From Rostrohypoxylon terebratum (Eukaryota; Ascomycota; Sordariomycetes; Xylariales; Hypoxylaceae), in assembly GCA_022497145.1 (NCBI GenBank), contig MU385918.1, positions 1 through 64,000 on the forward strand: 64,000 nt of DNA. The letters run 5' to 3'. The translations under genes and the position numbers were made by a program. Below, piece by piece: positions 23,701-34,601 of this stretch. Positions within the stretch are counted from its first letter, which is position 1, and each line of letters opens with the position of its first letter. The notes beneath the pieces were generated by a model. It searched no databases and had not been told where the DNA came from. It saw only the letters and a program-made list of their open reading frames with translations.

Positions 23701-25589
23701 AGTCCTGTTTCCTTTTCATAGTCACAGAGCCAATCTATTCTTCGCTGGATGACACCCGGAGCTAACAGAAATGCGTCGGGCACACCTTGTGAGGAATTTG
23801 AAGGCTGTCCGTGGTACGAAGCAAACAGTTCCAGATATTGCATAAGTACTCGATTTGCCTGCTCTATTCTCTCCTTGAGCTGCGTCACCGAAGAATTATG
23901 TTGGAATACCGATCGAGACACCCCGCTCAAGGTGTCAAGGCTTTCCCGTGTGAGTAGAATATCGCTTGGTAGCAGCCCTTTGGCAACAAGGAGGTCTCCG
24001 CCGGATTTTCGTACCCATTGCACGGTATCTTCATAGAGAAATAATGCACCAGATGCAAGGGATAAGAGAATAGCTGACTGGACCTAGCTTGCCATCTCTT
24101 CCGTGGTCTGTGCATGTTTAGCTCTAGATGCTCTTTGTCGAAGTGCTTTATGCGTGCCCATGAGCCATGCCATTCCGTAAGGATCATTATGAGGTTGCCT
24201 CGAGTGCAACAAGGCTAGTAACACGTCTGCATCGCCGGACTGCTTATCATCGCAATTGATATATTTTATGCCGCTCGCTACGCCACAATCCCTGGCGATG
24301 AATTTGTTGTCCGGATGTATGGCACTCAGGTATTTGAAAAATTGAAGTGAAATACCGCTGGGAAGCAGGTAGAAAAGCTTTGGTGGCCAGGATTTCCCTA
24401 GACATCTGATAACCTGAGGATCAGTATTGAAAGGAAGACGGATGTCTAATTTGAAAGGTCGGGCATTGCGAAGCAAGAGCTCGAATAATTCAGGTCGCAG
24501 GCTCCGCTTAACATGTCGTAACTCGGTTGAGATCCTATCCAACGTCCACGGGTAAGTAGATGTCATAACCCGAACCAAATCACAAAGATACGACGTCATG
24601 TGTCTTTTGCTCTCGCGAGCGCGACCCCATGCCTTGATGGCGTGCGTTATCATTGTATTATCAATACTTTTTGCGATGATAGGTTCTTGTTTGGTGCAGA
24701 TGATGAGAAGTCTGTACAAAGCTTCTTGGAAGGTTTCTCTTTCTCTTCGATAGTTAAGACGCCTAGCTAAGGGCAGGACAAGGTCCTTGACAAGATTATC
24801 TGCGTTTAGTTTGAGCGAGCTACGAATGAGAGATAACCCCCTCAAGACTTGTAATGAAAATAGGGGACCATTGCCGTCCAGGACGAATTTGTAGGGCGTG
24901 ATCTTCTTGCCTATTCCATTAGTGGGGAATATAACGGCAATAAAATTGTCTTTATAGCTTTTTCTATCCGCACGATTAGCCATCTTCTCGGGCTTTTCAA
25001 TTTTCTCAATTTCTTTAAAGACCATCTCAGGAGTGCATGCTGGAAGAATCTTGTTGTAATGAGAATCCAGGGCCCTGGTGTCAGGGTTCTTTGGAATATA
25101 GGGGCTATCGCCATCGACGTTGCGCAATGCTCGAAGTAATTTGGAGAAGTACTCTTCGCATCTGCTGACATAACACGTTTTCTGGGACGTCGATTCTCCC
25201 ATATACCGACACAAAAGGCTTAGTTCGCGCACCGACATAGTTGCCATCAAAGCCACCAAGCCGGGTATGTGGCCCGCAGCAGTGAACATTAATGAAAAGT
25301 CCCCGTATCTGACTTTTTTCTTGAACCATATCATGGCCACCCGTCGGAGAGGAGCCGAGACGCCCTGGCGAAGAGCGCACGCAATGGCACCGTAGTCGTT
25401 GCAGACGTCGAGGAATACTTTACCGACAGCTGGTGGCAGAGCACCAGAATAGATTCGTTGAAGGATATAATTGTATACTTGCTGATAAGAATAACCCGCT
25501 GATCGTAAATTTCTAAAGAAGCAACTGACCGACCACAGGGAGTGTTGGCGGACAGTGGCATTGGTAGGGAAGTTAGGATTCTTATCCAT
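20742..25589 (-). pseudogene. giant uncharacterised fungal protein gene with two in-frame TAG codons
   Basis: From the ATG at 25589 one frame stays open for 1,616 codons to a TAG at 20742, except for TAG at 24084-24086 (codon 502) and 22410-22412 (codon 1060). All three segments are in the same frame with no gap, so they form one ancestral protein of ~1,615 residues. It is largely helical. The C-terminal part has HEAT/ARM-like helices (e.g. ADARIIIVESLLTIKSRM). I do not recognise a named domain. Splicing does not explain the stops: no good donor lies close upstream of either TAG, and the sequence on both sides looks coding. Alternatives are recent nonsense mutation (TGG to TAG is one transition), programmed readthrough, or sequencing error. 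A donor-like GGTAAGT overlaps the final stop, so a tiny last exon is possible. Confidence 0.65.
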
Positions 25590-25740
25590 TATGAGCAATT
25601 GAATGATGCGTGTCTTCTTAAAAAGAATGGTGTAGAGGTGAATGATAAAAGATTATGTGAAAGTTGAAGCGATATAATCGATTAATGATAGTGGTTTTTT
25701 TCTTGAGGAAAACTAATTATCTTGTAATACTTCGTACCTA

Positions 25741-25782
25741 GGTTTGGTGTTTGGTGTTTGGTGTTTGGTGTTTGGTGTTTGG
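25741..25782. repeat. GGTGTTT minisatellite
   Basis: About six tandem copies of the 7-mer GGTGTTT. It lies in the divergent intergenic region and so may vary between strains. Confidence 0.9.
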
Positions 25783-26194
25783 GTGGAAAATAGTTGTAGA
25801 TCTCTACGATTGGAACATTCTGAGATTTGACCATCCAATGTCTCCAGCATTTCCATCGCACTTTCTTGTCTGCCTATGGTGTGTCTATCGCGACTGACCT
25901 ACAAATTAATACCTAGAACCTAGATATCTCTATCATGAGTAGGAAATAACTCGGAAGGGAATGACGACCAACTATGAACCACTAAACCTAATAACCTTTA
26001 AGAAATCGCGAATGAAGACCACTGTGATTGTGACCTATTCCAAGGTGGGGGGTGGGGTTCTAACTCCGAGATTTTAAGGGTAGAAATGGATTAACACGAC
26101 GGAACACCGTGCTGGCGGCTTCTGTCGGCTTTCTCTCGGCATATGACGGAATAGCTCATACCTCGACACCTTAATTCAATTCATAATTCAACAG

Positions 26195-26201
26195 TATAAA
26201 A
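26195..26201 (+). promoter_or_regulatory. TATA box of fumarylacetoacetase gene
   Basis: TATAAAA 65-71 nt upstream of the ATG at 26266. The spacing is right for a short 5' UTR. Confidence 0.55.
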
Positions 26202-26265
26202 GCAAAACCATATCAACATTATCAATTATCTCTTATGAAAGCCAAACACAACGAACAACTACGCA

Positions 26266-27619
26266 ATGGCATCAACATGGGTTCCTGATGTCACTCCAGA
26301 CACCCCCTTTTCCTTATCCAACATCCCGTTCGGCATCGTCAGCTCATCCGCCGACCCCGCGCCACATGCCGCCATAGCCATCGGATCCCATGTGCTTGAC
26401 CTAAAAGTCTTGTCTTCTCACGCAAGCTTTGATGACATATTCCCCGCATTAAAAAGCCACTCTGGCGTTTTTTCAAGATCTACTTTAAACGAGTTCGCAG
26501 CACTAGGTCGGTCAGTTCACCGAGAAGTTCGCAAAACCATTCAGGATTTGTTATCTAGTCAAGCTTCACGTCCGGAAGTCTTAAAAGACAATGCAGAGCT
26601 TCGAGAGAAGGCGTTACTCCCTCAGCGAAATGTGAAGATGCACCTGCCGATGAGCATTGGTGACTACACAGATTTCTATGCTGGCTTTCACCATGCTTAT
26701 GCCGTTGGGGCGTTGTTCCGCGGTCCACAGAAGGCCCTGCAACCCAATTACACCCATCTCCCGGTCGGATATCACGGGCGGGCTTCCAGCATCGTGGTTT
26801 CGGGTACACCAATCAAGCGCCCCGTTGGACAGATCCTGATCGACCCCACGGCGGAGCCGAAGCAACCCACTACAGCTCCCAGCAGGCGTCTAGATATCGA
26901 GCTTGAGCTGGGATGCTTTATTTCAACCCCGAATGAGATGGGCTCTCCAATCAAAGTCACAGATGCCGAAGACCACATCTTTGGGTACGTGATTCTAAAC
27001 GATTGGAGCGCACGCGATATACAGACATGGGAATACATCCCGTTAGGACCTTTTAATGGAAAGAATTTCGCCACCACGATTAGCCCGTGGGTTGTTCTGG
27101 CAGATGCTTTAGAGCCGTTTCGAACCAGACCGATTGACAATTGGACGCCATTACAACCCTATTTGAACGAAGGCAAAGAAGAAAATATATTTGACATCGA
27201 ACTACAAATCGACTTAATCAGTATGTACATATCGTAGCCCCTCACCAACCCGCCCTCATAGCTAACATGATACAGCTCCGCAGGGCGACCCCACTACAAT
27301 ATCGACGACAAGTTCCAAGTATCTCATGTGGTCATTTCCGCAGATGATCGCGCATCACTCCCTTGGTGGTTGTCCAATGAGAACCGGTGACATTCTTGGG
27401 ACTGGAACCATCAGCGGGCCTTCGCTAAATGAAAGAGGGAGCCTCTTAGAATTAAGTGAGGGCGGGAAGAAAGACATTCTACTCTACGGCATGGATGTAC
27501 GCCGTTTCCTCAAAGATGGCGACACAATCGTGATGCGCGGGATCTGTGGAAAGCCCGGTGAGAAAGTGGGTTTTGGTGATTGTGTTGGCCGCATAGTGGG
27601 TGCTACGCCGATACAATAA
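26266..27619 (+). CDS. fahA: fumarylacetoacetase
   Basis: Two exons (26266-27220, 27276-27619) encode 432 residues. The intron has donor GTATGT and acceptor ATACAG, phase 1. The enzyme hydrolyses fumarylacetoacetate to fumarate and acetoacetate, the last step of tyrosine/phenylalanine degradation, in the cytosol. Visible family features: the catalytic/metal segment IGDYTDFYAGFHHA (metal Asp133, catalytic His among His142/143), LPVGYHGRASS, a DIELELGCF metal-binding pair of Glu, and DWSARDIQ. The GHLLGTGTISGP-like block near the C-terminus appears as GDILGTGTISGP. Length is normal and all key residues are present. The homogentisate dioxygenase and maleylacetoacetate isomerase genes, often clustered with it in fungi, are not in this window. 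Confidence 0.95.
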
Positions 27620-28083
27620 TCTGTGGGTATCAAGGGCTAGAACATGTAAGGATGATGATGTCTATACATTTCATCGATCTCGTTTGCAAGTTGCTCTCCC
27701 CATCCATGATATTAATCATGTTCATCTTGGTAATTGTATAAGATCTATTGGCCGAGCTTCGAGAGACTAAGAAGCCGAGCACCGTCGAACAACAGAATCG
27801 CAATGAGACCAACGTGCGTAGGGTTATGAAAACAATGCTGATTCTTTAAGATAGGTTCCCTTCTAGGAGGAAGGTACTCATGTATCTTGTATATATGCTA
27901 CTATCTGAATGATTAAAAAAATCTATATACTTAAAAAGATGAGGTCGAATGCCTCCGTCGGCCAACAAATAGGTGTATATACCCGATACCTCAAACGCCT
28001 TGCTGATTTTTATACACGCACGCGGCTCAAGCGTGCCACCCAAAAGAATGCCAATAATAACTCCCTTGCCATCCACGGCCCAC
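27620..28083. other. intergenic, convergent 3' ends
   Basis: No gene seen. 3' UTRs of the converging fumarylacetoacetase gene and the next minus-strand gene. Confidence 0.55.
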
Positions 28084-29327
28084 TCATTGCAGCGCGGCTC
28101 CGAGAGTATACGTTGAAGAGCGGAAATAGTCTTGCATACGACCCATCATGACGGGGTTCGGCACATAATCCCATGCTTGAGGCTGATACGCCTGCTGCCA
28201 CCTCCTTACATCCCCTATCTCTTTCGACTCCAGGTACTCTGCAGCTTCAGGCTGCGTCGTCACCGTGTCGAAGCTAGACCGCTTGCTGCTCGCATACGAG
28301 GAACGATACGAGTCGGCCGTACTAGTCGCAGACGAAGTAGACTCGCGGCGATGATGTCTCCGTCGCCGATGGTGGAAATCGTCGTCGGCGATCTCGGGTT
28401 CTAGGTCTGGAGCGGGATCTGTCTGCACGCATGCGTCTGCATAGCGCGACTTTGGTTTCTCTTCCACCTTCGGCGCCTCCACCCGTGGTACTTGTCTGTG
28501 GGCGCCTTTCGTGCCATCACTATGACAACCGCACGTGCAGTTGTCGTCTGCCGCTATCACAGGCGTAGGCGTTCTGGGTGTTTTCACCGCTGGTGCAGAT
28601 GGCGTGCTCCTCCGCTGGGGACTCGGTTGCTCCTTCACCGTACCCAAGTCGTCGTGTCCGTACACTAAGCTCCGCGGCCGCATGGCCCACGACCGTCTCT
28701 GCTGGTTGAAGGCGAGTGGCACAAGCGCTATCTTGCGCAATTTATCCGCTGATGAGGATCTGCTATGGCTTGCAGGTGGCTTCAGGTGTGGGCCGGGCAA
28801 GTGGTCCACTGTGGGCGACCCAGTCGGCAGCGTGCTCGATCGCGGCCTTTCATCCGCCTCGCCTCTCGAAAGCCCTCGCGGTCTACCAGTCTGCCGCGGC
28901 GACGTGTTAAGGCTATCGCCGCTAAGAGTCATGGCTCGTCGGAGTCGCTGCTGAGGTCCCGGCGGCTCGCTGCGCACCTCGCCATTCCTATCGGAGGCCC
29001 AGAACGTGTTATCGCCGGAGAGTATCACCTGCAAAGTCTCGAAATCTCTCGTGCTACCATCGGCCGGAAATAGCCAGTCTTGGAGCGGTTTCGGGAGTCC
29101 ATTTGAGCCTAGAAAAACGCGCCGGGTGATGAGCATGCAAGCCTTCCATTATCTCGTACCTAATGACGAAAGAGGCTTCGACACTTACGTTGCCTATATT
29201 CTCCCGAGTGTGTCTTCCAACATATGTAGTGCTGCCCGCAAGATCCGAGAGCGGTCACAACAAGCTGCTCCACGCCGTCCGAGTCGCTCGTATCGTTCGC
29301 TAGGTCGTGCAAGATATCCGCGAGCAT
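28084..29327 (-). CDS. uncharacterised fungal protein, Ser/Pro/Arg-rich
   Basis: Two exons (29327-29189, 29108-28084) encode 387 residues. The first exon starts MLADILHDLANDT. Its donor GTAAGT and the acceptor TTTTTCTAG join in phase 1 and give an uninterrupted SGEYRQRSNGLPKPLQDWLFP. The N-terminal ~90 residues look folded and conserved (WLFPADGSTRDFETLQVIL, then DNTFWASDRNGE). The rest is disordered, with Ser/Pro/Arg-rich stretches that may be phosphorylated, a small CTCGC cysteine cluster and a basic HHRRRRHHRR run that could act as a nuclear localisation signal. I do not recognise the family. No signal peptide or membrane segment. Confidence 0.65.
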
Positions 29328-30103
29328 TATTTCCGAAGCCTTTTTTTTTTACCGTCGCCCAATCGCAGTATTATTACATGGCATTCCTAGTCCGCCACAC
29401 CTTCATTCAAATTTCGCTTCTTTTCTGCTTTATTTTTTTTATTTGGCCAGCCGTTTTTAGAAGGTAACGAATGTGTGACAACAACAAACACGCGCGAAGA
29501 TCATAGTATACAAATTAGATTATGTTTTCAGATCGGAGACTTTTTACCAGAATTGCTTACGGCGAAGCTGCCAGCCAGCTGGCTCCTGATCAACGAGAAA
29601 GAATCTGTTGAAGCTCGCGTTGGGGAGCGACGGGCAAACCGCATGATTATGGATGCACGGGGGCAGGGTGAGACGCCAAAGTCCTGGAAAACAGCTGATA
29701 TGGGGCCAGCGTTGCATCTGAAACCGCAACAGAGGATCCACGAAAAACGCCCCCATCACCGCTCACTACCGTACACCGCAGACCCCCATGGTCACCATCG
29801 CCTAGGCTTACGAATTCAAAGAAGCTCGTATACCTAATGTCGGTAGCTAGCTGCATTCGCACGTAGTTATCTACTAGTGCCAAGAATTTCATGGTGAATC
29901 ATCGTGAAGCCCCCCGAACCGAAATTGCCGAGCATATCCACTAAAGCTTCTTTCGTGTTCTACTGCGTAAATGAACTGATCCAAAGCCTGGAATGGGAAG
30001 AAGCACAGACCATCGGCGCAGTAAACAAGTTATCGTGAGTTATTACAAGTGTATATTCTATATAATCATTAAAGGCCTGCCTATAATACGAAGGCTCTCC
30101 TAT
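29328..30103. other. intergenic, no gene seen
   Basis: T-rich tracts at 29340-29350 and 29431-29441. Short ORFs here have no recognisable protein character. Confidence 0.5.
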
Positions 30104-31378
30104 CTACTGTGTATCTACCTCATCTTCCGCCTTTTCGGCGTGAGGCGCGTCCTCAACGTAGGGCTTTTTGTACCCCGGCTGTCCAGACTCGTCGGCAAGC
30201 TCGTCTAGAGTGTCGAGCCTGTCGACGATGGAGCTAGCTGCCGTGACGGAGGCGGTGTCACTGAGATTATCTGCTTTCCTCGCTGAAGACCAGAATGAGA
30301 TATTGTCAGTTGCTACACTAGGTGAATGAGGGATACCTGACGGATTCTCGGCGGATGCAGCATCAAGGTGTAGTTTACTTAGATCAAGACTTCCTCTCAC
30401 TGTATTCCCACCTTGATCATCTACAACCTCGTCATCGTGATGTTCCCGCTCCTGCTCTTCCTGCTGCTGCTGCCGCAGCCGTTCCGCCGCTTCCATCTCT
30501 TCAGCTTCTCTGCGAATGGTCTCCTGCCGTTCCTCCTCCTCTCTCTGGGTTTGTGCCTTGTGTTCCTTCATCTTCTCATCCAGAGTTTGGGCTGCGTTGG
30601 GGTCCGGTTGGGGCTTGCGCTCCTTCTTCTCCCGTCGGGTCAACTCAACCTCCAGCACCCTAGTTCCCATTGGAACTTTGGTGACTAGACCATCATCATC
30701 TCGGTCGAAGTAAAGAGCCCATATTCCAGGAAACTCTTCTACAGCGACGAACCCTTCCCAGCTCTCTAGGGTCATACGCCGGTCCTGCCGGGTACAATCA
30801 AAGGGCCCAGTGATGTGAGGTTGCGCGTCGGCACGGACACCGTACTTGACTTCGTACGTATCCTTGTCGACGTAGATCCAGTTTAACATAGGAGGTTCAT
30901 CGCTGATGGTGCTGACTAAACCTTCGTATGGTTTATCTGGGTATGGCAGGTAGTATCCCGCGAATGGGTGACCATAATCTTTGGAACTTGATTGAACTTC
31001 CTCGGCTGAAGAAGCTTCGGTGGTGATGTAAAGCTATAACGATCTTGTATGAGAGACATGCTTCATCAATCTTTGATGCGGCTGGCAGCTTACCTTGTTG
31101 TCTTTAAGAACAACTATCTTGCCATCTATGTCGCGACTCCGGATCGACGGCTTGACACACGATACGATGAGGTTACATCGACGAGATCGATGCTCTTCGC
31201 GTTTATTCTTAGATTGACTTTGCCGAATAGCTTCTTGTGTCCCTAGCAACGCAGGACAGATTGTGATAGCTAGGATCATAGGCAGCGCCATGGCGACTTC
31301 TTCGAGTGTTTCCTGAAGAGTCTTCCCTTCTTGGACTGGAACTTTGAAAAATTGTTCGGCGCGAATGTTGGACGACAT
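30104..31378 (-). CDS. uncharacterised conserved fungal protein with coiled coil
   Basis: Two exons (31378-31094, 31033-30104) encode 404 residues; the intron has donor GTAAGC and acceptor GTTATAG, phase 0. The N-terminal half (1-220) is compact and Trp/Tyr-rich, with DGKIVVLKDNK, HPFAGYYLPYPDKPY, LNWIYVDKDTYEVKYG and WALYFDRDDDGLV. The middle (~225-300) is a charged, Gln/Glu-rich coiled coil starting REKKERKPQ. The C-terminus is acidic and disordered. The layout suggests a soluble scaffolding protein. No named domain is recognised and no signal peptide is seen. Confidence 0.7.
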
Positions 31379-32148
31379 TAGAGCCCTTGCTAGAATGCTG
31401 GAAGACGAGGTCGGTAAAAGTTACACGTAGGAAAAAAAGAATAACAATAAGGTTGTTGTTTCGAAAAGAAGTCGAGGTCCAGCTCAAGATAGGCGAAATG
31501 TTTCTCAAAACAAGATTCATTCAGGCAAGTTGCCACGAGCGCCCTAAGATTTTCTTGATTTCAAAGCCCTTGTGCTGAGCGAGGCTCCTATTACAGTTAA
31601 GAGTCCCCGTTCCCCGAGATGTCATGCCATTCTCAGATCAGATCTAGAAGCTATCAGGAGAGACAGGGGTGAAGCGAGACCCTTTGATGTTTGAGGCTCA
31701 ACGCTTTGATGCAGGGTCCACCACACCCAATCCGCACCCTAGCCGACGACAAGCAATTAGATTACGGCGAGTTCTTCGTTGCAACTCCCGCAAGGAATAA
31801 TTGGACGATTTCCATCGTGCCATATCGGACGAGTACGTTACATCGTAGTGCATTGTGCTTGGGATTTGCGTCGCAGTGACCACGACACTATTTGGCGTTT
31901 CGAGCGGAAGGACGAGACCCTGGTAAATTCTGGAGAAATATAGTTGTTTACCACGGTCTGTGCCGAGTTCGCAGAGATATATAAGACAGTTCTCGACTCT
32001 GTCTTGAAAACTTGATTCATCATCCAACATCATCATCACATTCATCTTCACAACTTCAGCCGGCCTGATCATTTCAATTCTTACTTATACATTATTCAAT
32101 TTTCTTTTTGAGATCTCCATTTGATCAATCCCCCAAACCTCATTCAAA
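31379..32148. other. divergent promoter region, no gene seen
   Basis: Lies between two divergent genes. Short ORFs are not supported. Purine/pyrimidine-rich stretches occur near 31430-31450 and 32090-32110. Confidence 0.55.
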
Positions 32149-32570
32149 ATGGCCACTCCCAGCACGTGAGTTACTCAGACCCCTGTGTCTTCGGCAATGA
32201 ACCTAGTCTAACATGTTTCGTTTCCTAGTACCTCCGCTATCCCCATGAAGAACAACGTCGCCTACACCAGCGACTCGGAGTCTGATGGCCAAGCTCGTGG
32301 TGGCCGTCGCCCTCAGAACCAGCTCCAGACTTCTCTACCCCAACTACCTACCTCAGTTGGATTAGCTCAGCCTGCAGGTAAGGCAAACCACGAGAATCTC
32401 CATTGTATGACAATGCTAACTTTTGACTAGGCTCTCTCCTGAAGGGCGCGACTGACGACAACGGCAACCAGAAGGCCGCAGCTCTCCTTGTCGGTATAAA
32501 GCTCGACTTGGAGGCTGAGGTCCACTTGACTGCCAGAGTCCGTGGTGACATCTGTGTTGGTCTTTACTAA
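32149..32570 (+). CDS. small conserved fungal protein (101 aa)
   Basis: Three short exons (32149-32165, 32229-32377, 32431-32570), all with good donors (GTGAGT, GTAAGG) and acceptors (CCTAG, GACTAG, the latter with a GCTAAC branch). They join in frame to a 101-residue protein. The N-terminal half is Ser/Gln-rich and disordered. The C-terminal part (KAAALLVGIKLDLEAEVHL, then TARVRGDICVGLY) alternates hydrophobic and charged residues as a β-rich or amphipathic segment. I recall small fungal proteins ending in a similar LDL-E-x-H-x-x-A-R-x-R-GD motif, but their function is unknown to me. No signal peptide. Confidence 0.7.
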
Positions 32571-33342
32571 GGGATATCATCCTGGAGGCGTGAAACATCA
32601 TTCTATTCGCTGGTGACAAGCATAGCAAGAACGATAGCATCTGCGGGAAGCAAAGCAGGAAGCGGAGCATACAAGATACCCCCATTTTGCATGGATTGTT
32701 CAGAATCTCGCTGGAGCCGTCCCAACTCCAGTACCTTATGCCGAACGCTTAGTGGGCTGGCTGGCCGCCGCTTAGTATGGTAGATAATAATACGACGATT
32801 CGGAGATCTCACTCAAGACTTCGCCGCCATTGTGACCTTCGTAAATGATGTATTCCATTCAATGTGACATAGATTGATCAATTACGAGCATCTGATGGCT
32901 ATCCGTTGTTCTTGAATCTTATGATAAATAATTGGTATCTGCTAAATACCTATATACCGAACTATCTTGGTCCGATGAGTAAGCCTAGTTCAAACCTCCA
33001 CACCTTAAAGATGAAATTCTACGTAGATTGTAATGCGTGGTATATGTAGGACTCGGTGTATCTGACAACTCCGTATCTCAGACAAATGACGACTCGTCGA
33101 TCTTGAATTCAGGGGGATCTCCCGATGGGCTCTCAATATACAGCCCTATACGACGTATATATCTTACCAAGTAAGGAGGTATCTAGCGAGTATAAACTTG
33201 TCTCACTATACCTGCTACTTGGCATTCAATTGACTTAAAAGAAGCTCAGAAGTCTACCTCCTATATATCGTGAAGTAAACTATCGCTTCATTCCATAGGC
33301 AGTGTTTCTTAGCAAGGTTCGAGTTCTCTAGCAGCTGCCAGC
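32571..33342. other. AT-rich intergenic, no gene seen
   Basis: No coding region recognised. Leads into the NLR N-terminal remnant. Confidence 0.55.
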
Positions 33343-33715
33343 ATGGCGGAGCTGCTCGGTGTTGTTGCAAGTGCAATCACAGTAACAGTAACAGATGTCG
33401 CTTTGAAGCTGCGGAATCGATTCTAAATTGGAAAGACTTTGTACTGAGATACGGGGACTTCCTAAGGCTATTAATAGCGTGGTCCAACAGGTTGAGCTCC
33501 TCGATCTATTCGTCTGGGACTTAAAGTGCGCCGATAGCTCCAACCCGGTTCTTTCCAACGATGGCGCGATACGACGCAGTACCGAGTTCTGTCGCACGTC
33601 ATTGATAGATGATCTGAATATGCAAGTCAATTCACAAAAGAGACTCAAAAAGTGCACTGCAAAAGCTACAATAATATCGGAAAAGAATTATTATCATACC
33701 GGCGGTCATTCCTAA
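33343..33715 (+). pseudogene. remnant of a fungal NLR/NACHT N-terminal domain
   Basis: ATG at 33343 begins MAELLGVVASAITVTVTDVAL, the start typical of fungal NACHT-associated N-terminal domains. The frame hits TAA after 27 codons. The expected helical continuation (EIRGLPKAINSVVQQVELLDLFVWDLK) resumes one frame over from ~33428 and stops at 33715. No P-loop follows. I read it as a frameshifted fossil. A very short intron is an alternative but lacks good splice sites. Confidence 0.5.
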
Positions 33716-33800
33716 GTAGAGATTGTAGTTGCTCATATCTTAAGGGTGGGTTGATTAGAAACATTCGGTACGGCACCAATTGGGAGATTTATGTTGAGCT

Positions 33801-33906
33801 TGTAGGGTGTATTACATAATAATGTGGTTAAGAGGGGATTTGCTGGTTTTAGATTCAAAGTTAAAATCTTAGGAAAAACAACATCTTTTATTCCCACAAT
33901 CCTACA
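33801..33906 (+). repeat. 5' LTR of the TRIM-like element
   Basis: 106-bp terminal direct repeat, TG...CA. It includes an AT-rich GTTAAAATCTTAGG block and carries a 10-nt segment absent from the 3' copy. Confidence 0.85.
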
Positions 33907-33908
33907 TC

Positions 33909-33953
33909 TGGTGAGAGCTGCAGGATTCGAACCTGCGCGGTTTCCCATTGCGG
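33909..33953 (+). other. tRNA-Ser-type primer-binding site (extended)
   Basis: The complement reads as the 3' part of a tRNA. It gives a perfect 5-bp T-stem with loop (GCAGG TTCGAAT CCTGC), a 3' acceptor strand AGCTCTC, discriminator A and CCA. The part upstream of the T-stem resembles the long variable arm of serine tRNAs. CCA is not encoded in nuclear tRNA genes, so this copy came from a mature tRNA. It sits 2 nt after the 5' LTR, as a primer-binding site should. Confidence 0.8.
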
Positions 33954-34004
33954 TCCACGCTTGTTCATCCCTCCGTTGAGGGATGCAAGGTCGTTGAAGG
34001 ATTG

Positions 34005-34520
34005 ATGAGTGGAGTTGAAGAAACGCAGAAACAATCGAGTGAAGGACCAGACGACTCCGACCTAACACCTATACCTAGCATGAGCTTTGACTCTCACGAA
34101 TTAGATCAGACTATACCTGGTTCCTCTACAGATATACATCCTGACGTGGTTGCCGATCCAGGTTCATCTTCAACCAACTTTCATCAATGGCCAGGCAAAG
34201 ATGCCGACGCACGAGACGACCTCATCAACGACTTGCAAACTCAAATCCGAGATTGTCATCGAGAGATCCGGCAGTTGACCGTTACCCGCCAGAATATGCA
34301 GCGGGATTATGCAGATCGTGTCGCAACCATCCAAGATGACTCCAAGCAAACGATTGAGGACTTGACCGACCTGATACAATCATATTCCAAAAAGCCGTGC
34401 GATCTCGAATCAGAACTAGTCGAGGCACAGAGAAAACCCAAAAATGGATGGACTAGTTGTGAGGTGGCATTGTTGCTTCTGTTGGGGGCGATCATATGTA
34501 CATATCTGGCTGGGCTTTGA
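34005..34520 (+). CDS. coiled-coil, tail-anchored protein inside the TRIM-like element
   Basis: 171 residues from the first ATG (the same frame is open upstream to a TTG at 33948). Residues 1-65 are acidic, Ser/Thr-rich and disordered. Residues ~70-143 form a charged heptad-like coiled coil beginning DDLINDLQTQIRDCHREI. Residues ~153-171 are a single hydrophobic helix (CEVALLLLLGAIICTYLAGL) at the extreme C-terminus. That is the plan of a tail-anchored membrane protein. It fills most of the element's interior. It has no gag zinc knuckle or retroviral domain. It could be a captured host gene fragment or an element-specific protein. Function unknown. Confidence 0.55.
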   Translation: MSGVEETQKQSSEGPDDSDLTPIPSMSFDSHELDQTIPGSSTDIHPDVVADPGSSSTNFHQWPGKDADARDDLINDLQTQIRDCHREIRQLTVTRQNMQRDYADRVATIQDDSKQTIEDLTDLIQSYSKKPCDLESELVEAQRKPKNGWTSCEVALLLLLGAIICTYLAGL

Positions 34521-34601
34521 GCATGCAAATTCCGATCACTGATGAAGACGGTCGTGGTGGGTTTCGAGGCGGCGTCAAGCGCCTTGAGGGAGTTGGCCGG
34601 G

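Larger units (their letters stand above)
25599..26265. other. divergent promoter region with minisatellite
   Basis: Lies between the divergent giant gene and fumarylacetoacetase gene. Holds a GGTGTTT minisatellite and a TATA box, listed separately. Confidence 0.6.

Noticed and set aside
24084..24086. Intron removing the first in-frame TAG
   Set aside because: The nearest upstream GT is ~130 nt away, not a consensus donor, and the removed sequence looks coding.
33909..33953. Stand-alone tRNA-Ser gene
   Set aside because: Only the 3' part is present, with CCA encoded and a position 2 nt from an LTR. It is a primer-binding site, not a gene; no 5' half is found.
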